Both the position numbers and the translations under genes were made by a program. Shown in pieces: positions 14,534-22,773 of a DNA stretch of 38,268 bases (position 1 is the stretch's first letter; each line of letters begins with the position of its first letter). This stretch comes from Candidatus Fermentithermobacillaceae bacterium (lineage in GTDB: Bacteria; Bacillota; Sulfobacillia; Fermentithermobacillales; Fermentithermobacillaceae), in contig DUUV01000104.1 of NCBI GenBank assembly GCA_012841375.1, positions 1 to 38,268 of the forward strand. The letters are read 5' to 3'. The notes beneath the pieces were generated by a model, which was not told the DNA's origin, searched no databases, and saw only the letters and a program-made list of their open reading frames with translations.

Positions 14534-15718
14534 GTGGACTGGGAAGCGGCAGTTCAGTTTCTGGCGGAAGCATCGATAGCGCTGATGGAGCCCGATCTTG
14601 ACCGGTCACTGGCACGACTGCAGGAAATCGCCGACCGTCAAGACTGGCTATCCTTTTTCTGTCTGAGAGGACGGGCGGCCGACGGTTCCGATATCCAGGT
14701 TAGAGCAGGTGAGATGGCATCAGTTGCGGACTGCGCTGCCGTAGCCGCAGGGACCAAGGACGCCGCCGGAGCCACAGATAGTGGTAGCCGGGCCACAGCC
14801 GAAGGCGCAGAGAACCGGGACGATGACAGGGTTGAGCTTATCGGTACCCGCGAGGGCGTCCCCGTCTCCTTAGTGGCCTATCTCAGGGCGCGCCCGGGTG
14901 CAGGCGACGGCTCCGGGAACAGGGACGAAGTGTTCAGAAGAGTTATGGGTCAAATCCTCAGGATGTTCGCCAAGCGCCTGAGTGTTCAGTACGCGGTTAC
15001 GAGAGTTAGGGAAAGAGAACTGGCCGATGCGGTTGGAGCCTTGTCACATGACTTTCGGACCCCTCTCGCATGCATCAAGGGTTACGTCTCGCTCCTGGCA
15101 GGAGGGAGGCATCCTCCGGGAACCCCCGAGTGGGATGAGTACCTGGGCACCGTCCTGGAAGAGTGTGAGAGGTTGGAGAGACTGGTCTCCGTTGTCCTGG
15201 AATCGGCCGTAGAGCCTCAGGTAAGTCTCTCGATGGAACCGGTCCTTCTGCCGCCCTTGGTGAAGAGGGTCTTGCTTGAGGAATCCGCCATCGCCAAGGA
15301 GCATCGTTTTTTTACCGACATAAGCCCCGAGGCCAGGGAGATCTTCGCCGACCCCACCCGGCTGGAGCAGGTACTTAGAAACCTTTTCGACAACGCGATC
15401 AAGTACTCCCCTGAGGGGTCGCTCATCGTCCTTAGAGTCAAAAAGACCGGCGAGGAATTCTTGTTCTCTGTAGCGGACCAGGGCGGCGGGATCGCTCCCG
15501 AGCACCTGAACCGCCTCTTTGAGAGGCATTACAGGGTGACAGGCGGGGGCACGGGAGAGGTCCAGGGGATCGGTCTCGGACTTCTTATCGCCAGGCAAAT
15601 AGTGAACGCCCACGGCGGGGATATATGGGCCGAAAGCGTTGTAGGGAAAGGATCAACCTTCTACTTCACCATACCTTGTCCCAAAGACCGGACGTTCGGA
15701 AAGGAGGTCAACGAGTGA
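14534..15718 (+). CDS. Soluble sensor histidine kinase
   Basis: This is a 394-residue kinase without membrane helices. The N-terminal 155 residues form an unassigned sensor region with a low-complexity Ala/Gly/Asp insert (about 60-98). The HisKA domain follows, with the phosphorylated His172 in ALSHDFRTPLA. The HATPase_c domain has its N box (NLFDNAIKYS, N287), G1 box (DQGGGI) and G2 box (GIGLGL). It phosphorylates the regulator encoded next to it. The start is GTG 14534, seven bases after AAGGAG. The stop overlaps the regulator start by four bases (GTGA). Because it lacks a membrane sensor, it may sense a cytoplasmic signal or the adjacent transporter. By eye the catalytic core resembles the KdpD/PhoR group, but the large KdpD sensor domain is absent. 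Confidence 0.92.
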   Translation: MDWEAAVQFLAEASIALMEPDLDRSLARLQEIADRQDWLSFFCLRGRAADGSDIQVRAGEMASVADCAAVAAGTKDAAGATDSGSRATAEGAENRDDDRVELIGTREGVPVSLVAYLRARPGAGDGSGNRDEVFRRVMGQILRMFAKRLSVQYAVTRVRERELADAVGALSHDFRTPLACIKGYVSLLAGGRHPPGTPEWDEYLGTVLEECERLERLVSVVLESAVEPQVSLSMEPVLLPPLVKRVLLEESAIAKEHRFFTDISPEAREIFADPTRLEQVLRNLFDNAIKYSPEGSLIVLRVKKTGEEFLFSVADQGGGIAPEHLNRLFERHYRVTGGGTGEVQGIGLGLLIARQIVNAHGGDIWAESVVGKGSTFYFTIPCPKDRTFGKEVNE

Positions 15719-16410
15719 GTTCGGACACGATTGTGGTCATCGAGGACGAACCCAAGCTGGCCAAGCTCATAAAGCTCAGCCTTGAAAGCGAAGGGTACAC
15801 CGCGCTCACGGCTCCTGACGGGCGGTCCGGCCTCAAACTCATCGAGGAGAGAACGCCCGCTCTCGTCATCCTCGACATAGTCCTCCCGGGAGACATGAAT
15901 GGTTTCGAGGTCGCGAGGGCCATAAGGAGTCACTCGAACCTCCCAATCATTATCCTGAGCAGCAGGATCAGCGAGGCCGACAAGCTTCAGGGGTTTGAAG
16001 CCGGCGGCGACGACTACGTTACGAAGCCCTTCAGCTGCCCCGAGCTCAACGCGAGAGTGCGGGCACTCCTGAATCGGGTCGCTCTTTCTGCGTCTACGCA
16101 GGGCACATCCACGTTCGTCCTGGACGATCTGAAGATCGACTTTACTCGCAGGCGCGTATGGCGGGGTGGGAAGGAAGTCAACCTCACCCAGACCGAATAC
16201 GGCGTACTGACTTTTTTGGCCCAGAACGCAGGCAAAGTCCTGCTCCACGAGGAGATCCTGGGCCGTGTCTGGGGACCCGAGTTCAGGGATGAGTACCAAT
16301 ACCTCCGCAACTACATCTCAAATCTCCGGCGCAAGATCGAGCCGGACCCGGCCAAGCCTCGCCTGATCTTGTCGAAGCCGGGCATAGGCTACTACATGCG
16401 CGAGAGCTGA
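15715..16410 (+). CDS. OmpR/KdpE-type response regulator
   Basis: This 231-residue regulator has a receiver domain (about 4-118) and a winged-helix DNA-binding domain (about 130-228). Receiver residues are complete: the acidic pair E10-D11, phosphorylated Asp54 in LVILDIVLPG, Ser82 and Lys104 in VTKPF. The C-terminal segment EYGVLTFLAQNAGKVLLHEEILGRVWG is typical of OmpR/KdpE proteins, including the winged-helix recognition region near YLRNYISNLRRKIE. The GTG at 15715 overlaps the kinase stop and has a very strong SD (AAAGGAGGTC). It forms a two-component system with the kinase, and by position the likely target is the ABC-2 transporter operon upstream. Confidence 0.94.
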   Translation: MSSDTIVVIEDEPKLAKLIKLSLESEGYTALTAPDGRSGLKLIEERTPALVILDIVLPGDMNGFEVARAIRSHSNLPIIILSSRISEADKLQGFEAGGDDYVTKPFSCPELNARVRALLNRVALSASTQGTSTFVLDDLKIDFTRRRVWRGGKEVNLTQTEYGVLTFLAQNAGKVLLHEEILGRVWGPEFRDEYQYLRNYISNLRRKIEPDPAKPRLILSKPGIGYYMRES

Positions 16411-16551
16411 TTTTATTGGATCTACTGGATCCCATTTGGCATGGCCATCATTACGTTTTCTTTACGCTCCCCGACCACTCTCTTATGCGCTGATTATACC
16501 GGGAGAGTTACCCTGCAGATGGAAGACATATGAGGGAGGGGTTATGGGTAT

Positions 16552-17796
16552 ATGTCACTTCTAGACAATGTCAAGGTGTTCTTTGACCAGGCAGCAAAGA
16601 AGATGGCGATTGATGACCATGTCCGCCAGATGCTCGAAGAGCCAGACCGGATTATTGAGGTCAAGATCCCCGGAACCGAGAACGGCAAACCCAAGGTGTT
16701 CAGAGGCTATCGTGTCCAGCACAACAACGCCCGCGGACCGTACAAGGGCGGCCTTCGGTACCACCCCACTGTTGAGATGGATGAGGTTGTAGCGCTCGCG
16801 GGTCTCATGACCTGGAAGTGCTCGCTCCTGAACGTCCCTTACGGGGGAGGCAAGGGAGGAATCTCCTGCGACCCGACCAAGATGACCAGACAGGAACTGG
16901 AGGCCATCTCACGGGCGTTCATCAGGCAGCTCATGCCGAACATCGGACCGACCGTAGACGTCCCGGCCCCCGACGTCAACACCGACGGCCAGATCATGGC
17001 CTGGATGGTTGATGAGGCTACCCAGATAGCGGGGGAGAGCATGCTCCCATTGCTCACCGGCAAGCCCGTCTCAATGGGCGGCTCCCTCGGGCGGACCGAG
17101 TCCACCGGATACGGAGTAGCCAGAGTCGGCGTTGAGGCCCTGAAGAAGATCGGCATCGAGCCCAAGGACGCCACCGCGGCAGTGCAGGGATTCGGCAAAG
17201 TCGGTGGGTGGACCGCCGCGAGGCTCTATAAGATGGGCGTCAAGGTGGTCGCCGTCTCAGACATCTCGGGCGGCTACTACTGCAAGGATGGCATCAACAT
17301 AGAAGACCTCATGAAGTACACGGCTACCTCCAAGGGCCACTTGATTGAGGGCTTCTCGGCCCCCGGCCTCACCAAGATCTCCAACGATGAGTTGCTCACC
17401 CTCGACGTGGATCTCCTCTGCCCCTGCGCCATGGAGAACCAGATCGATCCCGGAGTCGCCAAGCGCGTAAGGGCGAAGGTCATCTCCGAGGGCGCCAACG
17501 GTCCTGTCACCGCCGACGGCGACGCGGTATTGACCGAGCGCGGCATCGTGGTGATCCCCGACATCCTGGCCAACGCCGGCGGCGTGACCGTCTCCTACTT
17601 CGAGTGGGTCCAGAACTTCCAGCACATTTCCTGGACGTTCGATGAGGTCATAAACAAGATGGACAGCATGATGGTCAACTGCCTGAACGATGTCTGGGAG
17701 GTTTCCCAGAAGGAGAAGTGCAGCCTGAGGACTGCTGCCTTCATCCTCTCCATCACGCGAGTCATTGAGGCGATGAAGCTCACCGGAAAGATATAA
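16552..17796 (+). CDS. Glutamate dehydrogenase
   Basis: This is a 414-residue hexameric-type Glu/Leu/Phe/Val dehydrogenase that interconverts glutamate and 2-oxoglutarate plus ammonia with NAD(P). Visible features are the substrate segment GPYKGGLRYHP (Lys65), the catalytic lysine in YGGGKGGI (Lys101), the acid PAPDVNTD segment and the Rossmann motif GFGKVG. Coenzyme preference is not settled by eye. Length and sequence fit the shorter catabolic GDHs of Bacillota, such as RocG/GudB, and of thermophiles. In an amino-acid fermenter it would feed deaminated carbon into energy metabolism. The ATG at 16552 follows GAGGGAGGGG by ten bases. It probably shares a transcript with the small gene at 17815, which begins 18 bp downstream. 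Confidence 0.94.
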   Translation: MSLLDNVKVFFDQAAKKMAIDDHVRQMLEEPDRIIEVKIPGTENGKPKVFRGYRVQHNNARGPYKGGLRYHPTVEMDEVVALAGLMTWKCSLLNVPYGGGKGGISCDPTKMTRQELEAISRAFIRQLMPNIGPTVDVPAPDVNTDGQIMAWMVDEATQIAGESMLPLLTGKPVSMGGSLGRTESTGYGVARVGVEALKKIGIEPKDATAAVQGFGKVGGWTAARLYKMGVKVVAVSDISGGYYCKDGINIEDLMKYTATSKGHLIEGFSAPGLTKISNDELLTLDVDLLCPCAMENQIDPGVAKRVRAKVISEGANGPVTADGDAVLTERGIVVIPDILANAGGVTVSYFEWVQNFQHISWTFDEVINKMDSMMVNCLNDVWEVSQKEKCSLRTAAFILSITRVIEAMKLTGKI

Positions 17797-17814
17797 GCGA
17801 GAGGGCGAGATTGA

Positions 17815-18312
17815 TTGGGCGACGGGCGGCATGTCCCTCTATCGTTCGACGGTGCCGGAGTTGTCGACAGGGCTTTCGGGTACGTTGCCCGGAGGCTCGG
17901 GTCGGGCGACTCAGGTAGGGTCGAGGATCAGGTGCGGAGTGGGAAACTAGAGGCGTACCTGTACTTCCGCTATGCCCTGGCCAAAGAGGCGTCGAGGGAT
18001 ATTGCCGACGTCGCAGGCGGAGTAGAAAAAGCCCTCATCTTTCTGGAAAACAGGTGTGAAGAGTTCCCGGGAGAACCTGTCAGATTAGGTTTGGTCGTAG
18101 CGCGCAAAACGGCAGCGATGCAATCGCTGGTAGAAGCGGTGTGCGAAGCGGTTTCGCGCGAAGCGGCAGACAGGATCCCGGGACTTCGCTCTTTCGATAG
18201 ATTCCTCAGCGTAGAACTCATTGACGCGGAGGCCCTGCGCGCCGGGACGGGCCTTGCCGCGATGATCAACTCTATCTACGAACCGCCCATCACCGTGTGG
18301 CCGGAAGACTGA
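17815..18312 (+). CDS. Uncharacterised protein downstream of glutamate dehydrogenase
   Basis: This 165-residue soluble protein is not one I recognise. It is mostly helical, with an Arg/Lys-rich first half and an acidic end (PPITVWPED), and has no signal peptide or membrane segment. The segment YLYFRYALAKEASRDIAD is the most distinctive. The start is TTG 17815, preceded by the purine-rich GAGAGGGCGAG; this is the weakest part of the call. The short distance after the GDH gene suggests co-transcription, and a role linked to GDH is only a guess. Codon use is in line with its neighbours, supporting a real gene. It is followed by the promoter and leader of the ABC-F gene. Confidence 0.65.
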   Translation: MGDGRHVPLSFDGAGVVDRAFGYVARRLGSGDSGRVEDQVRSGKLEAYLYFRYALAKEASRDIADVAGGVEKALIFLENRCEEFPGEPVRLGLVVARKTAAMQSLVEAVCEAVSREAADRIPGLRSFDRFLSVELIDAEALRAGTGLAAMINSIYEPPITVWPED

Positions 18313-18330
18313 CCCGGTTACGGGGTGCGC

Positions 18331-18359
18331 TTTCCATGCACCTTGATACATGCTATAGT
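18331..18359 (+). promoter_or_regulatory. Extended -10 promoter of the ABC-F gene
   Basis: TGCTATAGT (18351-18359) is an extended -10 element (TGnTATAGT), with TTTCCA (18331-18336) as a partial -35 at 17 bp. The start site would be near 18366, giving a leader of about 145 nt that contains a short ORF and competing hairpins. Confidence 0.5.
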
Positions 18360-18401
18360 TGCCTGTAGGTATTTCCTCATTAGCGGAAGGGGTTCTCCTT
18401 C

Positions 18402-18446
18402 ATGATTAAGGGTTCGAGAGGTGTGGGGCTGCAGAGCGGCGTTTAG
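18402..18446 (+). CDS. Putative 14-residue leader peptide of the ABC-F gene
   Basis: An ATG at 18402 lies nine bases after GGAAGGGG and encodes MIKGSRGVGLQSGV before TAG (18444-18446). Its codons overlap the 5' arm of the hairpin at 18412-18481, so a ribosome stalled on it would change leader folding. This layout matches ribosome-dependent attenuators of antibiotic-resistance ABC-F genes. Support is positional only. Confidence 0.45.
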   Translation: MIKGSRGVGLQSGV

Positions 18447-18481
18447 CGTCTTTGGCCGCATTATGCCCTTTTACCTCGAAC
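18412..18481 (+). promoter_or_regulatory. Candidate attenuator with alternative hairpins upstream of the ABC-F gene
   Basis: A long-range stem pairs GTTCGAGAGGT (18412-18422) with ACCTCGAAC (18473-18481), leaving bulged bases. Inside it, GGGC (18425-18428) can pair with GCCC (18465-18468) around GCGGC (18436-18440) and GCCGC (18455-18459), followed by TTTT (18469-18472), which resembles an intrinsic terminator. The leader ORF runs through the 5' arms. Confidence 0.5.
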
Positions 18482-18511
18482 ACTTGATCGCTTAGGCAGG
18501 AGGACTCGACA

Positions 18512-20563
18512 ATGACCATTCTTAGCGTAAACAACCTCACCAAGTACTTTGGCGCCCACACGGTCTTCAAAGACGTGTCACTTACCGTGGGAGAGGGCGA
18601 AAGAGTCTGCGTCATCGGCCGGAACGGCGAGGGAAAGACAACTCTCCTTCGCGTTCTTGCGCGCGAAATGGAGCCTGATGGAGGCGAATTCGCGGTCATC
18701 GGCAAGAGGAGTTGGGGATATCTCTCCCAAGATGTCCCTACGTTCAAGGACACCGTTCTAAATGAGCTCCTTTCCTCTAGGCGCGATATCGTCAACCTCT
18801 ACAACCGGATGAGGGACCTGGAGGCTGAGATGGCCTCGGCGGGACACCAGGGTTCACCGGAACGGGTGATGGATGAGTACGCCCGCGTAACGGCCCGGTT
18901 TGAAGCCCTCGATGGGTACAACCTCGAGCACAAGGCAAAGGCTATCCTCGGGGGACTGGGTTTCACCCAGGACGCTCTCACCAAGGTGCCCGGTGTCCTC
19001 TCGGGAGGCGAGAAGATCAGGCTCGCCCTGGCCAAACTGTTGCTCCTTGGGCCCGAACTACTCCTACTCGATGAGCCCACCAACCACCTCGACCTATCGG
19101 GAGTGGAGTGGCTTGAGGGTTTTCTCAAAGACTACGCGGGAGCAGTCTTAATTGTCAGCCATGACAGGTACTTCATTGACCGGGTTGCCAACAAGGTCTT
19201 GGAGCTGGATCGGGGCGAAGGCCGGGTCTACACCGGAAATTACTCCGCTTACCTCAACCAACGGGAGATGGAACTCCGGCTGCAGACCGAACAATACGAG
19301 CGCCAGCAAGCTCTCATTGCGCGCACCAAGGCGTTCATCCAGAGATGGAAGGCGACGCCCACGAGAAAGCGGCAAGCCGAAAGCCGTGAGAAGATGCTCG
19401 AGCGGCTGGAGATCATCGAGAAGCCGAAACGGGCGAGGCGCGCCATGGGCATACGTTTCGAGATGGAGATGGAGTCAGGGGATGAAGTGCTCGAACTCAC
19501 TGACCTTGGGAAGGCTTTCCCCATCGAGCCCGAAGGCCGGAGGACCCTGTGGAGGGATTTTACCTGGCAGGTCAGGCGCGGAGACCGCGTCGCCCTCATC
19601 GGACCCAACGGTTGCGGGAAGACAACTCTCCTTCGATGCGTCCTTGGTCTGGATATGGACTACGAAGGAGAGATCAAGACCGGCCAAAACGTGCTTACCG
19701 GCTACTTCTCTCAGGGACTTGACGATCTTTGTGACGAGAACACCGTCCTTCAGGAGGCCATGTCCCTCGGACTAGAGTATCAGGACGCCCGGGACCTTCT
19801 GGGCAGGTTCCTCTTCTCGGGAGATGAGGTTGAAAAGCCTGTCAAGGTTCTATCGGGTGGGGAGAGAAACCGTTTGATGCTTGCAAAGCTCGTCATGAGC
19901 AAGGCGAACCTCATCATCCTGGACGAGCCGACAAACCACCTGGACGTGGCTTCGAGGGAGGCTTTGGAGAGCGCCATCAGGGATTTTCCCGGCACTCTCT
20001 TGTTCGCTTCCCACGACCGGTACTTCATCGATGCTCTGGCCACACACCTCTGGATATGGCAGGGTGAAGCAATCCGTGTTTTCAAGGGAAGCTACTCGGA
20101 GTACCGCGCCAAAGTCGAGAGCGGAGAGGACATCCTCTTTGAAGAGGACCTTCCCTCTTTTGCGCTCAGGCGAAAGGGCAGCGGGGCTTCCGGGTCAGGA
20201 GACCGCCGGCCTAATGAAGGCGGTGTGGCGGGCAGGGCCGGGCGTGGAAAAGGGATAGCAGGTCCCCGGGAGAAAAAGGTCAAGAAGGAGGGTGGTCCGC
20301 CGGACTCGTCCGCCAAGATGCGCGCTCTATCTGCCGAGATATCCAGCCTTGAGAGCGAGATAGAGGCACTCGAGCTGAAGAAGGAAGAGTTGATCCGTAT
20401 CTTCAACGATCCGTCTTCCTACGACGATGCCGGGTCCTTGCCTTGGAAGGAGTACGACAGGATTCAGAAAGAGTTGGAGTCTCTTTACGAGCGGTGGGAG
20501 ACGCTGGCTGACGAGGTTGCAGGAACCGTTGATGGCAGGGAGAAGACATCCAATCAGGCTTAG
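18512..20563 (+). CDS. ABC-F family ribosome-associated ATPase, YdiF/Uup-like
   Basis: This 683-residue protein has two ABC domains and no membrane part. Domain 1 has Walker A GRNGEGKT (36-43), signature LSGGEKIRLALAKL and LLLLDEPTNHLD. Domain 2 has GPNGCGKT (364-371), LSGGERNRLMLAKL and IILDEPTNHLD. The P-site tRNA-interaction linker (about 240-320) is long and basic, with RWKATPTRKRQAESREKMLE. After a Gly/Arg/Lys-rich stretch (about 560-600), the C-terminal 80 residues form a coiled coil, as in YdiF, YheS and Uup. ABC-F proteins bind the ribosomal E site and relieve stalled or drug-bound ribosomes. The sequence looks more like a housekeeping YdiF/YfmR-type member than a Vga/Lsa resistance factor. 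The SD GGCAGGAGG lies eight bases before ATG 18512. The leader suggests inducible expression. Confidence 0.93.
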   Translation: MTILSVNNLTKYFGAHTVFKDVSLTVGEGERVCVIGRNGEGKTTLLRVLAREMEPDGGEFAVIGKRSWGYLSQDVPTFKDTVLNELLSSRRDIVNLYNRMRDLEAEMASAGHQGSPERVMDEYARVTARFEALDGYNLEHKAKAILGGLGFTQDALTKVPGVLSGGEKIRLALAKLLLLGPELLLLDEPTNHLDLSGVEWLEGFLKDYAGAVLIVSHDRYFIDRVANKVLELDRGEGRVYTGNYSAYLNQREMELRLQTEQYERQQALIARTKAFIQRWKATPTRKRQAESREKMLERLEIIEKPKRARRAMGIRFEMEMESGDEVLELTDLGKAFPIEPEGRRTLWRDFTWQVRRGDRVALIGPNGCGKTTLLRCVLGLDMDYEGEIKTGQNVLTGYFSQGLDDLCDENTVLQEAMSLGLEYQDARDLLGRFLFSGDEVEKPVKVLSGGERNRLMLAKLVMSKANLIILDEPTNHLDVASREALESAIRDFPGTLLFASHDRYFIDALATHLWIWQGEAIRVFKGSYSEYRAKVESGEDILFEEDLPSFALRRKGSGASGSGDRRPNEGGVAGRAGRGKGIAGPREKKVKKEGGPPDSSAKMRALSAEISSLESEIEALELKKEELIRIFNDPSSYDDAGSLPWKEYDRIQKELESLYERWETLADEVAGTVDGREKTSNQA

Positions 20564-20589
20564 GCGATTACAGAGGAGGTCGCTTTACA

Positions 20590-21384
20590 ATGGTAACCCC
20601 GGGAGCCGGCAATCCTTACATCGACTTGATCCTTAAGAGGTCTACGGTGAGGTCATATACAGAACAGGATGTCTCCGACGAGGTAATGGAGACTCTGGCC
20701 AGGGCAGCCCAGCAAGCCCCGTTTACGGGCCAGATGTATGCTTTCATATACACCCGTGACGCCGCGAAGAAAGAGGAAGTGTCGCGGTACCTGGGGCGGT
20801 TCATAGCCAAGGCCCCGGTGTTCGTGCTCTTCTGCATGGATTTCCGGAAACTTGAGAAGTTCATCGCTTTCAAAGGCAGAAAGAACAAGGCCAACGATGT
20901 GGAGATGTTGTTCTTGGGTATCCAAGATGTCTCTTACGCTGCCATGAATTTCGTCATGGCTGCGGAGGCGATGGGGCTTGGCACCTGCTTCTTCGGCGGG
21001 GCGCCCATGATAGAACCAGTCCTCAGCAAGTTGTTCGGCCTGCCTGAACGCGTCTATCCCGTGGTCGGCATGGTCGTCGGTTACCCGGCAAAGAAGAGTC
21101 CGCCCAGGCCCAGGATACCGACTTTCTGCGTCCTCATGAAGGATGAGTACCACGACCTCTCTCAAGAGGAAGTTGAGGACGCCATGAAAATCATGGACGC
21201 GGGGCTTATCAGGGAAGGGTACTACGTGAACCTGGGAGCCAAGATCCCCAAACCCGAAGAGGGCGAAGACGACGTGGACTATGACCGGTATGGGTGGAGC
21301 GAGCACATCTCCAGGAAATACGCCAGGCGCGACCCTGCAGGCGTCATAAAGGAACAACTCCGCATGAAGGGTATAGTCATCTAA
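20590..21384 (+). CDS. Nitroreductase family FMN oxidoreductase
   Basis: This 264-residue protein is a flavin-dependent nitroreductase of the NfsA/FRP-like group. Typical parts are the N-terminal RRSTVRSYTEQDVSDE-like segment (here LKRSTVRSYTEQDVSDE), AAQQAPFTGQ, the central DVSYAAMNFVMAAEAMGLGTCFFGG and VGMVVGYPAKK. These enzymes reduce nitro compounds, quinones or flavins with NAD(P)H. The physiological substrate is unknown. The tail is longer than average and ends in a charged YARRDPAGVIKEQLRMKGIVI. The SD AGAGGAGG is well placed before ATG 20590, and the gene begins 26 bp after the ABC-F gene, so it may share its transcript. A 6-bp inverted repeat (TAAGAT/ATCTTA, 21382-21402) covers the stop codon. 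Confidence 0.9.
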   Translation: MVTPGAGNPYIDLILKRSTVRSYTEQDVSDEVMETLARAAQQAPFTGQMYAFIYTRDAAKKEEVSRYLGRFIAKAPVFVLFCMDFRKLEKFIAFKGRKNKANDVEMLFLGIQDVSYAAMNFVMAAEAMGLGTCFFGGAPMIEPVLSKLFGLPERVYPVVGMVVGYPAKKSPPRPRIPTFCVLMKDEYHDLSQEEVEDAMKIMDAGLIREGYYVNLGAKIPKPEEGEDDVDYDRYGWSEHISRKYARRDPAGVIKEQLRMKGIVI

Positions 21385-21441
21385 GATTTCGCGGCGATCT
21401 TAAGCGGCATGGTCACCGGCGATAACAGAGAGGTGTGTCCA

Positions 21442-22716
21442 TTGAAGACCGAGAGGCTGTACTGGGAAGACCCCCTGGGGCGCGATTTTGAGGCAAGGAT
21501 TTTAGAGATCACCGGCTCCGAGGGCCGGATCGGGGTTTTCTTGGACCGCACCCTTTTCCACCCCGAAGGTGGAGGACAACCTGCCGACAGGGGATTCCTC
21601 ACCCTATTGTCGGATGAAGCCGTGGTAGCCTTTGGGCGGAATGACCTTAGGGTCGAAGAGGTAATAGAGGAAGGAGAGCGGATACTCCACCTGATTAGCG
21701 GTGAGGTATCCTCCGAGAGCTTGCCCCATGGACTTCCCAAAGCGCCTGAAGGAGGGTGGCCTGTCAGAGGGAAGATAGACTGGGATCACCGGTTCGACCT
21801 CATGCAGCAGCATACCGGGCAGCACATCCTCTCCCGGGCCTTTGAAGAACTGCTTGACGCCCGGACGGTCGGCTTCCACCTGGGCAAAGACTACGTAAGC
21901 GTCGATCTCGACATCCCGGCCCTTTCAGAAGAAGAGAGAGACAGGGTCGAGGACAGAGCCAACCGGGTGGTCTTCGACGACCTCCCCGTGACAGGCCGGG
22001 AATATCCTAAGGACCAATTACCCGGTGGGATACGCGCCCGGTTCAGCATAGACGCCGAGAATATCCGTGTTGTGTCCGTAGGAGGATACGATTCTTGCCC
22101 GTGCGGGGGTACCCACGTCGTGAGTTCGGGACAGGTGGGACTCATAAAGGTGAACCAGGTTGACCGGGCCCACGGGGGAGTCCGGGTGCTCTTCCGGTGC
22201 GGCAACAGGGCGCTATCCGACTACAGGGAGAAGGAACGCCTGCTTAGCCAAGCAGCCGGCGTTCTCTCTATGCCTCTAGGAGACCTGCCTTCGGCCGTGC
22301 AATCGACCCTCGCGCGTCTTCGCGACCTTGAAAAGGAGCTGGAGGAAGCCTGCCAGATGGTCTTGGATTCTCAAATCGAACGCCGTCTCCGGGCGTTTTC
22401 CGAATCGGGCGAGCCGGTCGTTGTTGAGGCCTTTGAGTCGCTCCGGCCCGACAGGCTCAAGTATGCCGCGCGAAAGCTCAGCGAGGCTTCAGGCAAGCTC
22501 ACCGTCTGCTTTTCCCGGGCGCCCAGGTTTTCAGTTGTTGTGATGTCGCCTTCCGGCTCCCATGATGCCCGGGCCGTAGTCTCACTGATCGCCTCCAGGT
22601 GGGGAGGCCGTGGCGGCGGGACGGCGGGATACGCCCAGCTCGGTTCCAAGGAACCTCTTGACGTTCCCGATGACGAAGTCATCGCCGGCGTAAAGGAACT
22701 CTTGGCCGGCGGATGA
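21442..22716 (+). CDS. AlaX-type alanyl-tRNA editing protein
   Basis: This 424-residue protein resembles the editing and C-terminal parts of alanyl-tRNA synthetase without the catalytic core. The zinc-dependent editing domain has FHPEGGGQPADRG, the HTGQH motif with its two His ligands, and CPCGGTHV providing the Cys and His ligands. A helical linker leads to a DHHA1-type domain with GGRGGGTAGYAQLGSKEP. It hydrolyses mischarged tRNA(Ala) carrying Ser or Gly, in trans. The start is TTG 21442, with SD AGAGAGGTG six bases upstream. An ATG at 21409 is in frame but has no SD. It converges with the D-aminoacylase gene. Confidence 0.9.
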   Translation: MKTERLYWEDPLGRDFEARILEITGSEGRIGVFLDRTLFHPEGGGQPADRGFLTLLSDEAVVAFGRNDLRVEEVIEEGERILHLISGEVSSESLPHGLPKAPEGGWPVRGKIDWDHRFDLMQQHTGQHILSRAFEELLDARTVGFHLGKDYVSVDLDIPALSEEERDRVEDRANRVVFDDLPVTGREYPKDQLPGGIRARFSIDAENIRVVSVGGYDSCPCGGTHVVSSGQVGLIKVNQVDRAHGGVRVLFRCGNRALSDYREKERLLSQAAGVLSMPLGDLPSAVQSTLARLRDLEKELEEACQMVLDSQIERRLRAFSESGEPVVVEAFESLRPDRLKYAARKLSEASGKLTVCFSRAPRFSVVVMSPSGSHDARAVVSLIASRWGGRGGGTAGYAQLGSKEPLDVPDDEVIAGVKELLAGG

Positions 22717-22773
22717 TGTCCGCGCGAGGGCCCACCGGCGACACCTGCCGATACCCCATCAAGGGCGGCGTAA

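Noticed and set aside
16471-16500. Promoter for the glutamate dehydrogenase gene ending in TATACC
   Set aside because: No matching -35 at 16-18 bp; the position of the real promoter remains open.
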